Below are positions 1-5,896 of a stretch of DNA of 8,262 nt, one piece after another; position 1 is the stretch's first letter, and every line of letters starts with the position of its first letter. Both the position numbers and the translations under genes were made by a program. The notes under the pieces are model-generated. The model was given only the letters and a program-made list of their open reading frames with translations. It searched no databases and was not told the DNA's origin. The stretch is from Methylocapsa sp. (GTDB lineage Bacteria > Pseudomonadota > Alphaproteobacteria > Rhizobiales > Beijerinckiaceae), in the NCBI GenBank assembly GCA_017353815.1, contig JAFMSB010000056.1:1-8262 (forward strand), given 5' to 3'.

Positions 1-34
1 TCCAGCTTATTGATTTGGCGCGATTTCTTATCGC
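1..34 (-). repeat. Dispersed intergenic repeat, copy 1 (cut by left edge)
   Basis: Bases 1-34 match the reverse complement of 2778-2811 at 32 of 34 positions; the only differences are the adjacent bases 6-7. The shared core includes TTGATTTGGCGCGATTTC. It lies 114-147 bases downstream of the metW stop. Similarity resumes weakly beyond the hairpin at 35-60: bases 62-68 carry the same GCGCTAG (CTAGCGC on the other strand) that directly adjoins the core in copy 2. The sequence may continue beyond the window. Confidence 0.85.
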
Positions 35-60
35 TCGCATGATTCCATGCGAGCGATAAG
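27..60. repeat. Perfect 15-bp hairpin inside repeat copy 1
   Basis: The arm at 27-41 (CTTATCGCTCGCATG) is the exact reverse complement of 46-60, with a four-base loop at 42-45. There is no T-tract on either side, so it is not a classical intrinsic terminator. It could still block 3'-exonuclease at the end of the metXW transcript or act as a REP-like palindrome. Half of it belongs to the repeat core, and the other half looks inserted. Confidence 0.8.
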
Positions 61-107
61 TGCGCTAGCGGCTGCCATTCCTTCGAAAGGCTGCGCCGCT
101 GCGCGCC

Positions 108-148
108 ACGATGCGCGGGAAGCGGGAGCACCCGGCAACGCGCATCGT
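108..148 (-). terminator. Stem-loop at the metW stop codon, possible transcript end
   Basis: Bases 108-117 (ACGATGCGCG) pair perfectly with 139-148, a 10-bp stem with a 21-base loop. The loop holds a small inner CGGG/CCCG stem. Base 148 is the last base of the metW TGA. No T-tract follows in the minus direction, so termination would need Rho or the structure may only protect the mRNA end. Confidence 0.5.
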
Positions 149-807
149 CAGCGGGCCCGCGTCTGGCGCGCGAGGCGGAAGACACCCTGTTCCCCCAACA
201 GATTCCAAATCCACGGCTCGCTGAAAGCGAGCGGCGTGCCGGACCTATCAAGCGCAACACCCCGCTCGATGCGCGCGCCGATTTCGCGCACGAGCGTGAT
301 AAAATCCTGGATCGTGCAAAAATGAATGTTCGGGGTTTCGTACCAGGCGCAAGAGTGGTTGCGGGTCACGGGCATCCGCCCGCCAAATGCGACTTGGAGC
401 CGGATGCGCCAATGGCCAAAGTTGGGAAACGAAACGATAGCATGGCGGCCGATTCGCAGCATATGTTCGATCACGGCGCGCGGCCGCCGTGTCGCCTGCA
501 ATGTTTGCGATAAGATCACATAATCGAAGGCGTTATCGGGATAATCGCCAAGATCCGTGTCGGCATCGCCCTGGATGACCGGCAGCCCCTTGGCCACGCA
601 GTCGTTGACTCCGCTCTGGGAGAGTTCGATGCCGCGGCCATCCACGGCTTTCTCTTCGGACAAAAGCCGCAACAATGTCCCGTCTCCGCAACCGACGTCG
701 AGCACGCGGGAATGCGGCTCCACCATATCTGCAACCAGCAGAAGGTCGACACGGGCAGGGAGGGCACGCACCCGCGGAGCTCCGGTTATTTTTGTCACCA
801 CCGCCAT
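148..807 (-). CDS. metW: MetW methionine biosynthesis protein (class I SAM-methyltransferase fold)
   Basis: This 219-residue protein matches MetW in length and motifs. The nucleotide-binding motif I, VLDVGCGDG, lies at residues 35-43. The family-typical SFPNFGHW lies at 126-133 and WYETPNIHFCT at 155-165. MetW has a class I SAM-dependent methyltransferase fold. It is encoded next to MetX in many proteobacteria and is thought to assist MetX activity in homoserine acylation; no methyl acceptor is firmly known. The ATG at 807 comes three bases after the metX TGA (811-813). There is no strong Shine-Dalgarno sequence, so translation probably depends on coupling to metX. A stem-loop (108-148) starts at the last base of its TGA stop. 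The identity is secure; the biochemical role is less so. Confidence 0.95.
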   Translation of the reverse strand: MAVVTKITGAPRVRALPARVDLLLVADMVEPHSRVLDVGCGDGTLLRLLSEEKAVDGRGIELSQSGVNDCVAKGLPVIQGDADTDLGDYPDNAFDYVILSQTLQATRRPRAVIEHMLRIGRHAIVSFPNFGHWRIRLQVAFGGRMPVTRNHSCAWYETPNIHFCTIQDFITLVREIGARIERGVALDRSGTPLAFSEPWIWNLLGEQGVFRLARQTRAR

Positions 808-810
808 CGC

Positions 811-2004
811 TCAGTCCGGCCCAAATTTTGCAAGCGCGATGCCCCGTGCCCGCGCCGCCGCATCCAAGAACCCGCGCGACGTCGCGATGAACTCGGGCGT
901 ATCCAGCAAAAATGCGTCATGGCCGCCGTCGGTCTCGATTTCGACGAAGGAGACCGGCGCCCCGCCCGCATTCAGCGCGCGAGCAATCGCCCGCGAGGCT
1001 TCCGTCGGATAGAGCCAGTCCGAAGTGAACGAGACGACGCAGAACCGCGTCTTTGCTCCCCTGAAGGCCGCCGCCAGCGAGCCGCCGTAATCGGCGGGCA
1101 AATCGAAATAGTCGCAGGCCCTCGTCAGATAGAGATAGGAATTCGCGTCGAAGCGGTCGACGAAGCTCGTGCCCTGGTGGTCAAGATAGTTTTCGATTTG
1201 GAATTCCGCATCGAACGAAAACGCCGGGGCGCTGCGATTTTGCAGCTTGCGGCCAAATTTGACCTGCAGAGCCTCCTTCGACAGATAGGTGATGTGGGCC
1301 GCCATTCGCGCAACGGAAAGCCCTTTGGTCGGGGTGACCCCCGCCTCAAGATAGCGCCCTTGGCGCCAATCGGGGTCCGCCATGATCGCACGCCGGCCAA
1401 CCGCATGAAAAGCGATGTTTTCAGCAGAGTGCCGCGCAGAAGTCGCGATGGGCATCGCAGCAAAGACACGCTCGGGATAGCTCGCAACCCATTGCAGGAC
1501 CTGCATGCCGCCCATCGAGCCGCCAGCCACGCAAAAAAGCTGGCCGATGCCAAGCCGGTCAATCAGCATCGCCTGCGCGCGGACCAAGTCTCTGATCGTG
1601 ACAAGCGGAAGGTCGAGACCGTAGGGCCTTCCGGTTGCCGGATTGAGCGAAGCAGGGCCTGTCGTGCCCATGCAGCCGCCGACGACGTTCGATGCAATGA
1701 CGAAGTAACGCGTGGTGTCGATCGGCCGCCCCGGACCGACCATCGTGTGCCACCAGCCCGGCTTGCCGGTGATGGGATGGGTATTTGCGACATGCTGGTC
1801 GCTTGTTAAGGTGTGGCAGATCAATACGGCGTTGGATCTGGCGGCGTTGAGTTCGCCATAGGTCTGATAAGCGATTGTCAGATGGTTGAGCGACGCGCCC
1901 GCGTCCATCTTGAGCGGACAATCCGGCCCAAATTGCATGACGAGGCTCTGCGGCGCATCGACCTCCCGGATGCCTGCCGCTTTGCTCAGGGGTTGAAATT
2001 GCAC
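811..2004 (-). CDS. metX: Homoserine O-acyltransferase MetX
   Basis: This 397-residue alpha/beta-hydrolase-fold enzyme transfers an acyl group from acyl-CoA to homoserine, the first committed step of methionine synthesis. The catalytic triad is visible: Ser163 in GGSMGG (nucleophile elbow), Asp329 in TSDWLYP and His362 in DGGHDAF. Other MetX signatures are YQTYG (46-50), [12 protein letters not shown] (106-117) and NPATGRPYG (121-129). The start is GTG at 2004: the frame is open upstream to a stop at 2071-2073 but has no ATG there. The Shine-Dalgarno match is weak. A possible sigma70-type promoter lies at 2045-2074. MetX proteins are usually annotated as acetyltransferases, but some family members use succinyl-CoA, so the acyl donor is not settled by sequence alone. 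It is followed by metW with a 3-base gap. Confidence 0.96.
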   Translation of the reverse strand: MQFQPLSKAAGIREVDAPQSLVMQFGPDCPLKMDAGASLNHLTIAYQTYGELNAARSNAVLICHTLTSDQHVANTHPITGKPGWWHTMVGPGRPIDTTRYFVIASNVVGGCMGTTGPASLNPATGRPYGLDLPLVTIRDLVRAQAMLIDRLGIGQLFCVAGGSMGGMQVLQWVASYPERVFAAMPIATSARHSAENIAFHAVGRRAIMADPDWRQGRYLEAGVTPTKGLSVARMAAHITYLSKEALQVKFGRKLQNRSAPAFSFDAEFQIENYLDHQGTSFVDRFDANSYLYLTRACDYFDLPADYGGSLAAAFRGAKTRFCVVSFTSDWLYPTEASRAIARALNAGGAPVSFVEIETDGGHDAFLLDTPEFIATSRGFLDAAARARGIALAKFGPD

Positions 2005-2044
2005 AGTTCTTAAGGATGTTCGGAATGGTGAATGTCGCGGCCGC

Positions 2045-2074
2045 CATATGGGAGCGCCGCAAAATAAGAGTCAA
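2045..2074 (-). promoter_or_regulatory. metX: Candidate sigma70-type promoter of metXW
   Basis: On the minus strand TTGACT (2069-2074) matches the -35 consensus at five of six positions. It is followed after 18 bases by CATATG (2045-2050), a weak three-of-six match to -10. Transcription would start about 35 bases before the metX GTG. The weak -10 keeps this tentative; read-through from panD is possible instead. Confidence 0.35.
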
Positions 2075-2086
2075 GATCATGCCGTT

Positions 2087-2126
2087 CTGTGGCGCCTGGC
2101 CTGCAAACCTATGCCAGGCGCTTCAG
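2087..2126 (-). terminator. Stem-loop enclosing the panD stop codon
   Basis: Bases 2092-2100 (GCGCCTGGC) pair perfectly with 2113-2121. Three more pairs (2087-2089 with 2124-2126) close it outside a short internal mismatch. Most of the panD TAG (2109-2111) sits in the 12-base loop. No T-tract follows directly in the minus direction; the nearest T-rich run is about 20 bases further. It may attenuate read-through from panD into metX. Confidence 0.45.
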
Positions 2127-2576
2127 GGACGAGCCTGAACGTAGCGGGATCTCGCGCCGCCTTCCCGAACTGTCGACTATCGCAAACTGATAGCGCCCGC
2201 TGCTATCCATACTGACGCGATATCGTAAAGTTTCGACGATATTATTTTCTTCGTCCAAAACCGCGACCGAGGGCGAAATGCCCGCGACCTCGTTCCCCTC
2301 GAGGTAGATCGAGCTGCAAATTATGAGTTCGTCGCTAGGCTGGCAGGTGCGGGCTGCCGCGCCATTAACGATGCAGCAGCGCGAGCCGCGCTCGCCAAGA
2401 ATGACATAGGTCGAAAGCCGGGCTCCGGAGTGTTTGTTCCAGACATCGACGAATTCGAGCGGCACAATACCGGCAGCCTCGCAATGATCCGGATCGAGCG
2501 TGATCGAGCCATGATAATCGAGATTCGCCCCGGTGACGCGGATGCCATGGAGCTTTCCGCCTACGACCTTACGCAT
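2109..2576 (-). CDS. panD: Aspartate 1-decarboxylase PanD (pyruvoyl enzyme precursor) with extended C-terminus
   Basis: PanD decarboxylates L-aspartate to beta-alanine for pantothenate and CoA synthesis. The pro-enzyme cleaves itself at a Gly-Ser bond to form the pyruvoyl cofactor; here that is Gly23-Ser24 in YHGS. The known functional residues of the E. coli enzyme are all present with a shift of one: Lys8, His10, Tyr21, Arg53, Thr56, Tyr57 and Asn71, within RLSTY and VNGAAA. The E. coli protein has about 126 residues; this one has 155, with an extra tail from about residue 120 that reads like a short beta-strand segment followed by a basic end (RRREIPLR...LKRLA). The ATG at 2576 has an AGGA at 2589-2592, 12 bases upstream, which is rather far. 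The TAG stop lies in the loop of a stem-loop. metX follows after 104 bases. Confidence 0.95.
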   Translation of the reverse strand: MRKVVGGKLHGIRVTGANLDYHGSITLDPDHCEAAGIVPLEFVDVWNKHSGARLSTYVILGERGSRCCIVNGAAARTCQPSDELIICSSIYLEGNEVAGISPSVAVLDEENNIVETLRYRVSMDSSGRYQFAIVDSSGRRREIPLRSGSSLKRLA

Positions 2577-2612
2577 GCCGGTGAGTTATCCTGTTGGCAA
2601 TAGGAGGGATGG

Positions 2613-2635
2613 GCATTGGCCGTACCGGCCAATGC
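2613..2635. promoter_or_regulatory. Perfect 10-bp dyad upstream of panD
   Basis: GCATTGGCCG at 2613-2622 is the exact reverse complement of 2626-2635, with a 3-base centre. It ends 37 bases before the panD ATG, within the likely 5' leader. It could be an operator for a dimeric regulator or a leader hairpin. It lacks a T-tract on either strand and no panD riboswitch family is recognised here. Confidence 0.55.
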
Positions 2636-2724
2636 TTGGAGCAGCTCTTTAGTATGTTTTGCGGCAAACGCGTATTGCTTGCATCGAATGTGCCATATGT
2701 AGAATTCTTTCCTCTCGGTAGCTT

Positions 2725-2747
2725 CCGCCATCCTATTTAGGAGGCGG
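2725..2747. promoter_or_regulatory. Imperfect dyad between mccA and panD
   Basis: CCGCC (2725-2729) and TCCTA (2731-2735) pair with TAGGA (2738-2742) and GGCGG (2743-2747), leaving A2730 bulged and a two-base centre. It lies 89-111 bases past the mccA stop in an AT-richer stretch. It could be a transcript-end structure for mccA or a regulator site for panD; I cannot choose between them. Confidence 0.4.
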
Positions 2748-2772
2748 CGGCCAAAATGTCACGCGGCAAGGC

Positions 2773-2811
2773 CTAGCGCGATAAGAAATCGCGCCAAATC
2801 AATAGACTGGA
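2773..2811 (+). repeat. Dispersed intergenic repeat, copy 2 (uninterrupted form)
   Basis: This is the inverted partner of bases 1-34. On the plus strand it reads CTAGCGC followed directly by GATAAGAAATCGCGCC and then an AT-richer stretch ending ACTGGA. In copy 1 the CTAGCGC and the GATAAG block are separated by about 29 bases. It lies between mccA (stop 2836) and panD (start 2576), and its right end runs into the stem-loop at the mccA stop. No coding potential is seen. Confidence 0.85.
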
Positions 2812-2857
2812 GCGAATTCTGGCCGCAAAGGTCTGTCAATTTTTGCGGAATTCGCTC
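2810..2857 (-). terminator. Long bulged stem-loop enclosing the mccA stop codon
   Basis: Bases 2810-2818 pair with 2849-2857 (nine pairs) and CCGCAAA at 2823-2829 pairs with 2842-2848 (seven pairs). A four-base bulge and a 12-base loop complete the structure. The mccA TGA (2836-2838) is in the loop. The left foot overlaps the end of repeat copy 2 by two bases. It has no T-tract downstream in the minus direction, so it is a candidate transcript-end or mRNA-stability element rather than a classical terminator. Confidence 0.5.
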
Positions 2858-4881
2858 GAGCCGGTTGCGGCCTCGAAAATGACGAGCTCGGCGCCTTCGG
2901 GCACCTGGTCGCCAGCCTTGAAAGGGAGGTCCTTCACAATGCCGCCCCGGGGCGCCCGCAACAGATGCTCCATTTTCATCGCCTCCAGAATAAGCAACGG
3001 TTGATTTGTCTCGACCGCGGAGCCGGCGGCAACGAGCAGGGCCGCAATCCGGCCGGACATGGGGGCGGCGAGGCATCCAGTGGTAACTTCCTGCCGCGAA
3101 GCCCCGGTAGCCGGCCGGCCCGTCTGAAAACGGTGGGGTTCTGCCGCCCGGGCAAAAACCGCTACTTCCTGTCCATTGCGCAGCCAGATCGCCTTAACGC
3201 GATGGGCGCCGAGAACGGCTTCGAGCTCGCCGCCCGCCGCAAGCATGCCATCGGCTGGCGCAAAGGAAATTTGCGACACATCGATACGAACGCCTTGGGG
3301 CAGATAAAAAACCTTTATCGCATGCTCTGCCTCTTCTGCGGGCAAGATTTCGCGAAGCCGCAGGAGCTCGCACCCCTCGCCATTGAGGCGCCAGCCATTT
3401 AGCTCGTTCCACGGGCTCCAAGGATCCGGGCTGCCGCAGGCAGTTTCGGCGGCCGCTGCGCGCCGCTCGCAGAGAAGGCCGAGCGCCGCGAGCGCAATGA
3501 TTTCCGGTTGCGCGGGCCCGAACGCAGGCAGCAGGCTCACCAGGTTTTGCTCGACGAAGCCGGTATCGAGCGGACCCGCGCCGAAGGCGCTGTTTGCGGC
3601 GATGGCGCGCAGAAGACCGAGGTTGGCGCGCGGGCCAGCCACGCACACTCCATCAATTGCCGCGCGCAAACGCGCAACAGCCCTCTCGCGATCGTCTCCC
3701 CAGACAATCACCTTGGCGATCAAAGGATCGTAATCGACGGGAACGATATCGCCCGCTCTCACTCCGGTATCGATCCGAAGATTGGAGACCGCGCTAGGAA
3801 AGCTGAAACGGGCAATGCGCCCTGCTTGCGGCACAAAGCCGCGCGCCGGATCCTCGGCATAAAGCCGCGCCTCGATCGCGTGCCCTCGGGCGGCAATCTC
3901 CTCCTGCCGCAAGGGGAGGGCTTCGCCCGCAGCGATACGAATTTGCCATTCGACGAGATCGAGCCCGGTAATCATTTCGGTCACTGGATGCTCGACCTGA
4001 AGGCGCGTGTTCATTTCCAGGAAGTAAAACGCCTGCTCAGAGGGCGCGTACAAGAACTCGATGGTTCCCGCTCCCACATAGCCAACCGCCCGCGCCGCGG
4101 TGACTGCCGCTTCGCGCATGGCCCCGCGCTGCGCCCCGGGGATACCGGGCGCGGGCGCTTCCTCGATGACTTTCTGATGCCTGCGCTGAAGCGAGCAATC
4201 GCGATCGAACAGATGGACGAAGTTTCCCTCTTTATCGGCAAAAATCTGCACCTCCACATGGCGCGGGCGCTCCAGATATTTTTCGATCAGAATCCGGTCA
4301 TCCGCAAAAGCCGCAAGCGCTTCCCGCTTGGCGCTCGCAAGCTGCTGGCCGAAGTCTTCTTTGCGCTCCACGATCTTCATGCCCTTGCCGCCGCCGCCCG
4401 CCGCGGGCTTCAGCAGGACTGGGTAGCCGATGCGCCCGGCCTCGCGGGCAAGCTGGGGCTCATCTCGTCCGGCCCCGTGATACCCCGGCAGAATAGGGAG
4501 GCGGGCTCGTTCCATGAGGGCTTTGGCCTGCGCCTTATCCCCCATTGCCCTTATCGCGGCGGCAGGCGGGCCGATAAATATAATTGCCGCGTTTGTGCAG
4601 GCCTCGGCGAAATCCGCATTTTCGGCCAAAAACCCATAGCCGGGATGGATGGCCTGCGCGCCGCACCCCCGCGCCGCTTCGACAATCTTGCTGCCATTGA
4701 GATAGCTTTCTCGGGCGGGAGCCGGCCCTATGCAAAAAGCCTCATCGGCGAGCGAAACGTGCAGGGCTTGCCGGTCGGCATCCGAATAGACGGCAACAGT
4801 TCTGATGCCGAGCCGCTTTGCCGTTTTGATGATCCGGCAGGCGATCTCGCCGCGATTGGCAATGAGAATTTTGGAAAACAT
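2836..4881 (-). CDS. mccA: Biotin-dependent acyl-CoA carboxylase alpha subunit, probably methylcrotonoyl-CoA carboxylase (MccA)
   Basis: This 681-residue protein combines biotin carboxylase and biotin carrier. The N-terminal domain starts with ILIANRGEIACRI (5-17). The ATP-grasp glycine loop GGGGKGM is at 162-168. Residues equivalent to the biotin carboxylase active site are visible: Lys116, Lys158, His208, Lys237, Glu275, Glu289, Asn291, Arg293 and Glu297, the last four within LEMNTRLQVEH. The carrier domain ends with EAMKME, giving biotinyl-Lys636. The motifs RRHQKVIEEAPAPG (233-246) and WNELNGWRLNG (491-501) resemble MccA of leucine degradation more than propionyl- or acetyl-CoA carboxylases; a geranyl-CoA carboxylase subunit is an alternative. 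No carboxyltransferase (beta) gene or other leucine-degradation gene is in the window. The ATG lies 24 bases after the SDR stop, so co-transcription is likely. The biotin carboxylase identity is near certain; the substrate is inferred. Confidence 0.9.
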   Translation of the reverse strand: MFSKILIANRGEIACRIIKTAKRLGIRTVAVYSDADRQALHVSLADEAFCIGPAPARESYLNGSKIVEAARGCGAQAIHPGYGFLAENADFAEACTNAAIIFIGPPAAAIRAMGDKAQAKALMERARLPILPGYHGAGRDEPQLAREAGRIGYPVLLKPAAGGGGKGMKIVERKEDFGQQLASAKREALAAFADDRILIEKYLERPRHVEVQIFADKEGNFVHLFDRDCSLQRRHQKVIEEAPAPGIPGAQRGAMREAAVTAARAVGYVGAGTIEFLYAPSEQAFYFLEMNTRLQVEHPVTEMITGLDLVEWQIRIAAGEALPLRQEEIAARGHAIEARLYAEDPARGFVPQAGRIARFSFPSAVSNLRIDTGVRAGDIVPVDYDPLIAKVIVWGDDRERAVARLRAAIDGVCVAGPRANLGLLRAIAANSAFGAGPLDTGFVEQNLVSLLPAFGPAQPEIIALAALGLLCERRAAAAETACGSPDPWSPWNELNGWRLNGEGCELLRLREILPAEEAEHAIKVFYLPQGVRIDVSQISFAPADGMLAAGGELEAVLGAHRVKAIWLRNGQEVAVFARAAEPHRFQTGRPATGASRQEVTTGCLAAPMSGRIAALLVAAGSAVETNQPLLILEAMKMEHLLRAPRGGIVKDLPFKAGDQVPEGAELVIFEAATGSSEFRKN

Positions 4882-4905
4882 CGCGCTAAACTTGGCCGCC
4901 TGCCC

Positions 4906-5781
4906 TTAGGCCTGCCATTGCTTCGCTGTTTCGGCCGCAAAATCATGGTAGGACCGCAACGGGCGGCGCAACAAGGCGGTCAGCTGATCGATATCGCCCG
5001 CACCTCCCGCCAGACCGTCTTGCTGAAAGCGGGCCAGCATCAGCCGCATATCATACGCCATCCAACCAGGGGCGGAGGCGCGGAACTGCCGTTCGAAAGC
5101 CGCGAGATCATCACCCCCATAAGAGACCGGCTTATTCAAAACCTTGGCCCAGATGGCTGCAGCTGCCTCTCCTGTCAGAACCCCGGGCCCCACGAGATTG
5201 ATTGTCTCGCGCGGGAGTGGATAAGCAGCTTGCTCCCTGCGAAGTAGGTGTGAGGCGGCGATCTCGGCGATGTCGCGGGTGTCGATCATGGAAACTCCCA
5301 CGCCGCCGATCGGCATGGGATAAACCCCGCGCCCGAGTACCGCATCTTTTAGCCTCCCGTCATTCTGCATGAAGTAGCCGGGGCGGAGGATTGTTGCAGG
5401 CAATTCTAACTGCTCGATCATCCGCTCGACCGCATGCTTTCCGGCGAAGTGCGGCACATTCGTGTATTTTTCGCTGCCGAGAACCGAGAAATAGACCATC
5501 CGCGTAATCCCGGCTTCGCGAGCGAGGTTAAGAGCGATCAGCGCCTGGGTAACCTCATCCGGTGTGACCGCATTGAGCAGAAATAACGTGTCCGCCCCGG
5601 CCAAGGCCGCACGCATCGCCTCCACATCCATAAGATCGCCCTTGATGGGCCTTACCCCCGCCGGAAACCGCGCCTTTTCCGGCTGGCGCGCCAGCGCGCG
5701 AACCTCGGCGCCTTTTGCGGCGAGCTGAGCGGCTAGCTCTGAGCCAATGGTGCCGGTGCTGCCAGTTACAAGAATAGTCAT
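4906..5781 (-). CDS. NmrA-like atypical SDR, NAD(P)-binding protein
   Basis: This 291-residue Rossmann-fold protein has the dinucleotide motif TGSTGTIG at residues 6-13 directly after the start, followed by ARQPEK (31-36) at the usual cofactor-phosphate contact region, GDLMD (48-52) and RPGYFMQN (133-140). These are typical of the NmrA/HSCARG-like atypical short-chain dehydrogenases, which act as redox sensors or quinone/NAD(P)H oxidoreductases. The classical YxxxK pair is incomplete: HFAGK (111-115) keeps the Lys but has no Tyr four residues before it. I chose the ATG at 5781 because AAGGAG lies about 12 bases upstream and the glycine motif then sits at the N-terminus. A longer frame starting at 5874 would add 31 residues of Arg/Gly-rich sequence unlike the family. 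The substrate is unknown. It precedes mccA by 24 bases. Confidence 0.85.
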   Translation of the reverse strand: MTILVTGSTGTIGSELAAQLAAKGAEVRALARQPEKARFPAGVRPIKGDLMDVEAMRAALAGADTLFLLNAVTPDEVTQALIALNLAREAGITRMVYFSVLGSEKYTNVPHFAGKHAVERMIEQLELPATILRPGYFMQNDGRLKDAVLGRGVYPMPIGGVGVSMIDTRDIAEIAASHLLRREQAAYPLPRETINLVGPGVLTGEAAAAIWAKVLNKPVSYGGDDLAAFERQFRASAPGWMAYDMRLMLARFQQDGLAGGAGDIDQLTALLRRPLRSYHDFAAETAKQWQA

Positions 5782-5791
5782 CGCCAGCAAT

Positions 5792-5799
5792 TCTCCTTT
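5792..5799 (-). promoter_or_regulatory. Ribosome binding site that decides the SDR start
   Basis: AAAGGAGA on the minus strand has its GGAG core about 11 bases before the ATG at 5781. It supports that start over the in-frame ATG at 5874. Confidence 0.75.
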
Positions 5800-5852
5800 G
5801 GCAGTCCCAGTCCGGGATATGCCGAGCCCGCCTCCTCGATGAGCTCTTGGGC

Positions 5853-5880
5853 GCTGCGGAATGCGAAACAACATTCCAGC
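5853..5880 (-). terminator. Weak stem-loop downstream of the Usp gene
   Basis: GAATG and CATTC form a short stem with an 8-base loop, extended by GCTG/CAGC across a two-base bulge. It lies 17-44 bases after the Usp stop. It has no adjacent T-tract and may be chance in GC-rich DNA. Confidence 0.25.
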
Positions 5881-5896
5881 TGCGGAACCTGCCGGT

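Noticed and set aside
712..1809. 365-residue open frame on the plus strand
   Set aside because: It is antisense to metX and the start of metW, has an Arg/His-rich composition typical of a shadow frame, and carries no family motif.
2005..2108. SAM-II or similar riboswitch upstream of metX
   Set aside because: Such elements are common before methionine genes in alphaproteobacteria, but I could not find the conserved SAM-II core in this 104-base leader; only the panD-stop stem-loop and a possible promoter are present.
1..2811. Composite transposon bounded by inverted repeats
   Set aside because: The interval holds only metW, metX and panD with no transposase, and flanking target duplications cannot be seen because copy 1 sits at the window edge.
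3508..5247. 579-residue open frame on the plus strand
   Set aside because: It lies mainly antisense to the well-supported mccA gene and shows no recognisable domain. Long antisense frames are expected opposite GC-rich codons.
5782..5874. N-terminal extension of the SDR gene from the ATG at 5874
   Set aside because: The added residues are low-complexity Arg/Gly-rich sequence, the ribosome site fits the ATG at 5781, and the Rossmann motif should be near the N-terminus.
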